A DNA stretch of 8,738 bases from an uncultured Treponema sp. (lineage in GTDB: Bacteria; Spirochaetota; Spirochaetia; Treponematales; Treponemataceae): NCBI GenBank assembly GCA_946403565.1, contig CAMJAJ010000034.1, positions 1-8,738 on the forward strand, written 5' to 3'. Position 1 is the first letter of the stretch, and every line of letters starts with the position of its first letter. The notes under the pieces are model-generated. The model had not been told where the DNA came from and searched no databases. It was given only the letters and a program-made list of their open reading frames with translations. The position numbers and the translations under genes were made by a program. Of this stretch, positions 6,505 to 8,738 are shown piece by piece.

Positions 6505-6510
6505 GAGGTG
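6505..6510 (+). promoter_or_regulatory. Ribosome binding site that decides the ilvD start
   Basis: GAGGTG lies 5 nt before the GTG at 6516. The upstream in-frame ATG at 6489 falls before the predicted transcription start (about 6493) and has no ribosome site, so the GTG is preferred. Confidence 0.75.
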
Positions 6511-6515
6511 CGAAA

Positions 6516-8207
6516 GTGGCAAAGAAAAGTGACAACGCGACGAAAGGCAAGGCGAGGGCTCCCCACCGCTCGCTCTTTTATGCTATGGGCTACACGGACG
6601 AGGAGCTGGACCGGCCGCTCGTCGGCGTCTGCTGCGCGAAGAACGAGATTATCCCGGGACACGTGGAGCTGGACCGGATTGCCGAGGCCGTCAAGGCGGG
6701 CATCCGCATGGCCGGTGGAACCCCGGTCGAATTCCCCGCAATCGGCGTATGCGACGGCATCGCGATGGGCCACGAGGGAATGAAGTACTCGCTTGTCACG
6801 AGGGAGCTGATTGCCGACTCCGTTGAGTGCATGGCCAAGGCCCACCAGTTCGACGCCCTCGTCATGATTCCCAACTGCGACAAGATCGTCCCCGGCATGC
6901 TGATGGCGGCGGCCCGTCTGGACCTGCCGACGGTGTTCTGTTCCGGCGGCGCGATGATGCCCGGCCACCTGCCCGGTCACGACGAGGGCAACCCCTATGC
7001 CGACAAGAACCTTTCCCTGACCGACATGTTCGAGGCGGTCGGCGGTGAGGCGGTCGGCAAGATTACGGAGAAGCAGCTGTGCGAGCTGGAGCACTACGCC
7101 TGCCCCGGCTGCGGGTCCTGTTCCGGCATGTTCACCGCCAACTCGATGAACTGCCTCACCGAGGTGCTCGGCCTGGGCCTGCCCGGCAACGGCACGATTC
7201 CCGCGACGACGGGCCGCCGCATTGCCTTGGCGAAGAAGGCCGGCATGGCGGTCATGGAGATGTACAAGCGGGGCATCACCGCCCGCAAGATGATGAGCGC
7301 GGACTCCTTCCGTAACGCCCTCACGGCGGACATGGCCCTGGGCTGCTCGAGCAACACGATGCTCCACGTGCCCGCGATTGCACATGAGGCGGGAGTGCAG
7401 ATTGACCTGCACGAGGTGAACGAGATCTCCGAGAAGACTCCCAACCTGTGCCACCTGGCCCCTGCCGGGCACACCTTCATCTGCGAGCTGGACGACGCGG
7501 GCGGAGTGCAGGCGGTGCTCAAGGAGCTTTCCAAGAAGAAGCTGATCAACACCGACCTGATCACGGTCACGGGAAAGACGATTGGTGAGAACATCAAGGA
7601 CGCGGTGAACCGCAACCCGGAGATTCTGCGGCCGATAGAGAACCCCTTCAGCGACAACGGCGGCCTCGCCATCCTGTTCGGCAACCTGGCCCCGGACGGC
7701 ACGGTCGTCAAGCGCAGTGCCTGCGCCAAGGAGCTGATGAAGCACACCGGCCCTGCCCGCGTCTTTGACGACGAGAGCGAGGCGATGGAGGCCGTGCAGA
7801 AGCAGCAGATCCATCCCGGCGACGTGGTGGTCATCCGCTATGAGGGGCCAAAGGGCGGACCGGGCATGCGCGAGATGCTGGCGGTCACCGCCGCCCTCGC
7901 GGGCCAGGGCCTGGACAAGGAGGTCGCCCTGATTACGGACGGCCGCTTCTCCGGCGCGACGAGGGGCGCGTCGCTCGGCCACTGCTCTCCCGAGGCCGCG
8001 GTCGGCGGCCCGATTGGGCTTGTGAAGGAAGGCGACAAGATCACGCTGGACATCAACAACTACAAGATCCACCTGGAGGTGAGCGATGAAGAGCTTGCCA
8101 AGCGGCGGGCCGAGTGGAAGGCTCCCGCCCCCAAGGTCAGCACGGGCTACCTGGCCCGCTACGCCAAGCTGGTCTCCTCCGCCGACAAGGGTGCGATTCT
8201 GCAGTAA
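6516..8207 (+). CDS. ilvD: Dihydroxy-acid dehydratase
   Basis: This Fe-S enzyme dehydrates 2,3-dihydroxy-isovalerate and 2,3-dihydroxy-3-methylvalerate to the 2-keto acids that precede valine and isoleucine (and, through valine's precursor, leucine and pantothenate). Counting from the GTG at 6516, the protein has 563 residues, normal for the shorter IlvD type. It shows [11 protein letters not shown] (79-89), the cluster and metal motif NCDK (120-123, C121, D122 and the usually carbamylated K123), [18 protein letters not shown] (195-212, cluster Cys202), [13 protein letters not shown] (442-454), and [10 protein letters not shown] (475-484, the family's catalytic Ser being S479). At IIPGHVEL (45-52) it has Gly rather than the Cys that supplies a third ligand in plant-type enzymes, as in E. 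coli-type IlvD. No other branched-chain genes are adjacent; it appears to be transcribed alone from its own promoter. Confidence 0.97.
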   Translation: MAKKSDNATKGKARAPHRSLFYAMGYTDEELDRPLVGVCCAKNEIIPGHVELDRIAEAVKAGIRMAGGTPVEFPAIGVCDGIAMGHEGMKYSLVTRELIADSVECMAKAHQFDALVMIPNCDKIVPGMLMAAARLDLPTVFCSGGAMMPGHLPGHDEGNPYADKNLSLTDMFEAVGGEAVGKITEKQLCELEHYACPGCGSCSGMFTANSMNCLTEVLGLGLPGNGTIPATTGRRIALAKKAGMAVMEMYKRGITARKMMSADSFRNALTADMALGCSSNTMLHVPAIAHEAGVQIDLHEVNEISEKTPNLCHLAPAGHTFICELDDAGGVQAVLKELSKKKLINTDLITVTGKTIGENIKDAVNRNPEILRPIENPFSDNGGLAILFGNLAPDGTVVKRSACAKELMKHTGPARVFDDESEAMEAVQKQQIHPGDVVVIRYEGPKGGPGMREMLAVTAALAGQGLDKEVALITDGRFSGATRGASLGHCSPEAAVGGPIGLVKEGDKITLDINNYKIHLEVSDEELAKRRAEWKAPAPKVSTGYLARYAKLVSSADKGAILQ

Positions 8208-8317
8208 CAGGCTGTTCGGCAGGGCGGGAGGTTGCATTCTGTCGGGGGCCTCGGTTGCTTTTTCCCGGGGGTCGTGGCTGTATGCTTCTGGGGTGGGGCA
8301 GGCGGCTTTTTCAACCC

Positions 8318-8346
8318 TTGCAATTTGCAGAAAAAAAGCGTATGCT
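8318..8346 (+). promoter_or_regulatory. Candidate promoter of the aldolase gene
   Basis: TTGCAA (8318-8323) and TATGCT (8341-8346) are separated by exactly 17 nt, with an A tract (8330-8337) in the spacer. Each box matches 4 of 6 consensus bases. The start of transcription would be near 8353, a leader of about 25 nt, much like that of ilvD. The rest of the 170-nt spacer (8208-8377) shows no convincing terminator for ilvD and no gene. Confidence 0.5.
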
Positions 8347-8377
8347 AACAGCAGAAGAAATTCTATAGGAGCGATTT

Positions 8378-8738
8378 ATGATTAGTTACAAAGAGCTGGG
8401 ACTCGTCAACACGAAGCACATGTTCGAGATGGCCATGAAGGGCCACTATGCGATTCCCGCATACAACTTCAACAACATGGAGCAGATGCAGGCCATCATC
8501 CAGGCTTGTGTCGAGACCAAGTCCCCCGTCATCCTGCAGGTCTCCAAGGGAGCCAGGCAGTATGCCGACAAGTTCATCCTGCGCAACATGGCCCGTGGAG
8601 CCGTCGAGTATGCCAAGGAGCTCGGTGCTGAGATTCCGATCGTCCTGCACCTGGACCACGGCCCCAACTTCGAGGTCGCCAAGGACTGCATCGACAACGG
8701 CTTCTCTTCCGTCATGATCGACGGATCCGCCCTTCCCT
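8378..8738 (+). CDS. fba: Fructose-bisphosphate aldolase, class II, N-terminal part; 3' end outside window
   Basis: This cytoplasmic zinc enzyme of glycolysis and gluconeogenesis cleaves fructose-1,6-bisphosphate reversibly to glyceraldehyde-3-phosphate and dihydroxyacetone phosphate. The ATG at 8378 follows a good ribosome site (AGGAG 8367-8371, 6-nt spacing). The first 120 codons are open to the window edge. Diagnostic motifs are YAIPAYNFNNMEQ (24-36), SPVILQVSKGA (49-59), VLHLDHG (89-95; D93 is the family's catalytic Asp and H94 a zinc ligand) and GFSSVMIDGS (108-117). Class II aldolases are about 285-360 residues, so more than half the protein, including the remaining zinc His residues, lies beyond base 8738. 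The related tagatose-bisphosphate aldolases share this fold and cannot be fully excluded from the N-terminus, but the fructose enzyme is much the likelier. Confidence 0.94.
   Translation, partial: MISYKELGLVNTKHMFEMAMKGHYAIPAYNFNNMEQMQAIIQACVETKSPVILQVSKGARQYADKFILRNMARGAVEYAKELGAEIPIVLHLDHGPNFEVAKDCIDNGFSSVMIDGSALP

Noticed and set aside
6480..8237. Open frame of 585 codons on the minus strand opposite ilvD
   Set aside because: It is a low-complexity shadow of ilvD, rich in His, Arg, Val and Gly, and covers the ilvD promoter. No motif or ribosome site supports it.
8208..8320. Search for an intrinsic terminator after ilvD, including the repeated GGTTGC and CTTTTT runs
   Set aside because: Only 3-4 bp stems with long loops can be drawn (for example CGGG with CCCG around 8244-8270), so no terminator is called.
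8282..8367. 28-codon open frame just before fba, ending at the fba ribosome site
   Set aside because: No ribosome site precedes its ATG, it spans the candidate fba promoter boxes, and the expected transcript starts downstream of most of it.

Overview
The window is GC-rich chromosomal DNA with strong G/C bias at third codon positions. It most resembles a spirochaete of the Treponema group. The support for this is indirect: a plant/cyanobacterial-like GlgC C-terminus, a lipoprotein with a relaxed lipobox, a cluster of RsbU-type phosphatases with a STAS antagonist, and simple TTGACA/TAGAAT-type promoters. No rRNA or taxonomic marker is present, so the assignment is moderate. I see no mobile element, CRISPR array or tRNA.

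Layout. (1) 1-749: the 3' two-thirds of glgC (glucose-1-phosphate adenylyltransferase), closed by a strong intrinsic terminator at 774-804. (2) 805-972: a structured leader with several possible hairpins and a possible sigma-28-like promoter. (3) 973-5913: a tightly packed operon of four genes. These are an RsbU-like PP2C phosphatase with two membrane segments, a second phosphatase-like protein with many membrane segments plus a GAF-like region, a STAS anti-anti-sigma protein, and a D,D-carboxypeptidase lipoprotein of the VanY/M15B family. The joins are 3 nt, a 4-nt ATGA overlap and a 38-nt overlap. (4) 5977-6330, minus strand: a small XRE-type HTH regulator with a C-terminal coiled coil, convergent with the operon. 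(5) 6331-6515: a divergent control region with a near-perfect palindrome and a textbook promoter for the next gene. (6) 6516-8207: ilvD, dihydroxy-acid dehydratase, starting at a GTG. (7) 8208-8377: a spacer carrying a promoter. (8) 8378 to the window end: the first 120 codons of class II fructose-bisphosphate aldolase.

How the genes may work together. The operon looks like the input half of a partner-switching system: membrane phosphatases sense a signal and dephosphorylate the conserved Ser of the STAS protein, which would then capture an anti-sigma-type kinase. Neither that kinase (RsbW-like) nor a sigma factor lies in the window. The second phosphatase has lost the Asp that bridges the two metals in PP2C enzymes (GDVSG has become GALSG), so it may be a non-catalytic sensor or a regulator of the first. 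A periplasmic or outer-surface peptidoglycan carboxypeptidase fused to the operon by overlap suggests that the system is tied to the cell envelope. The flanking genes (glgC, ilvD, fba) are central metabolism and appear independently transcribed.
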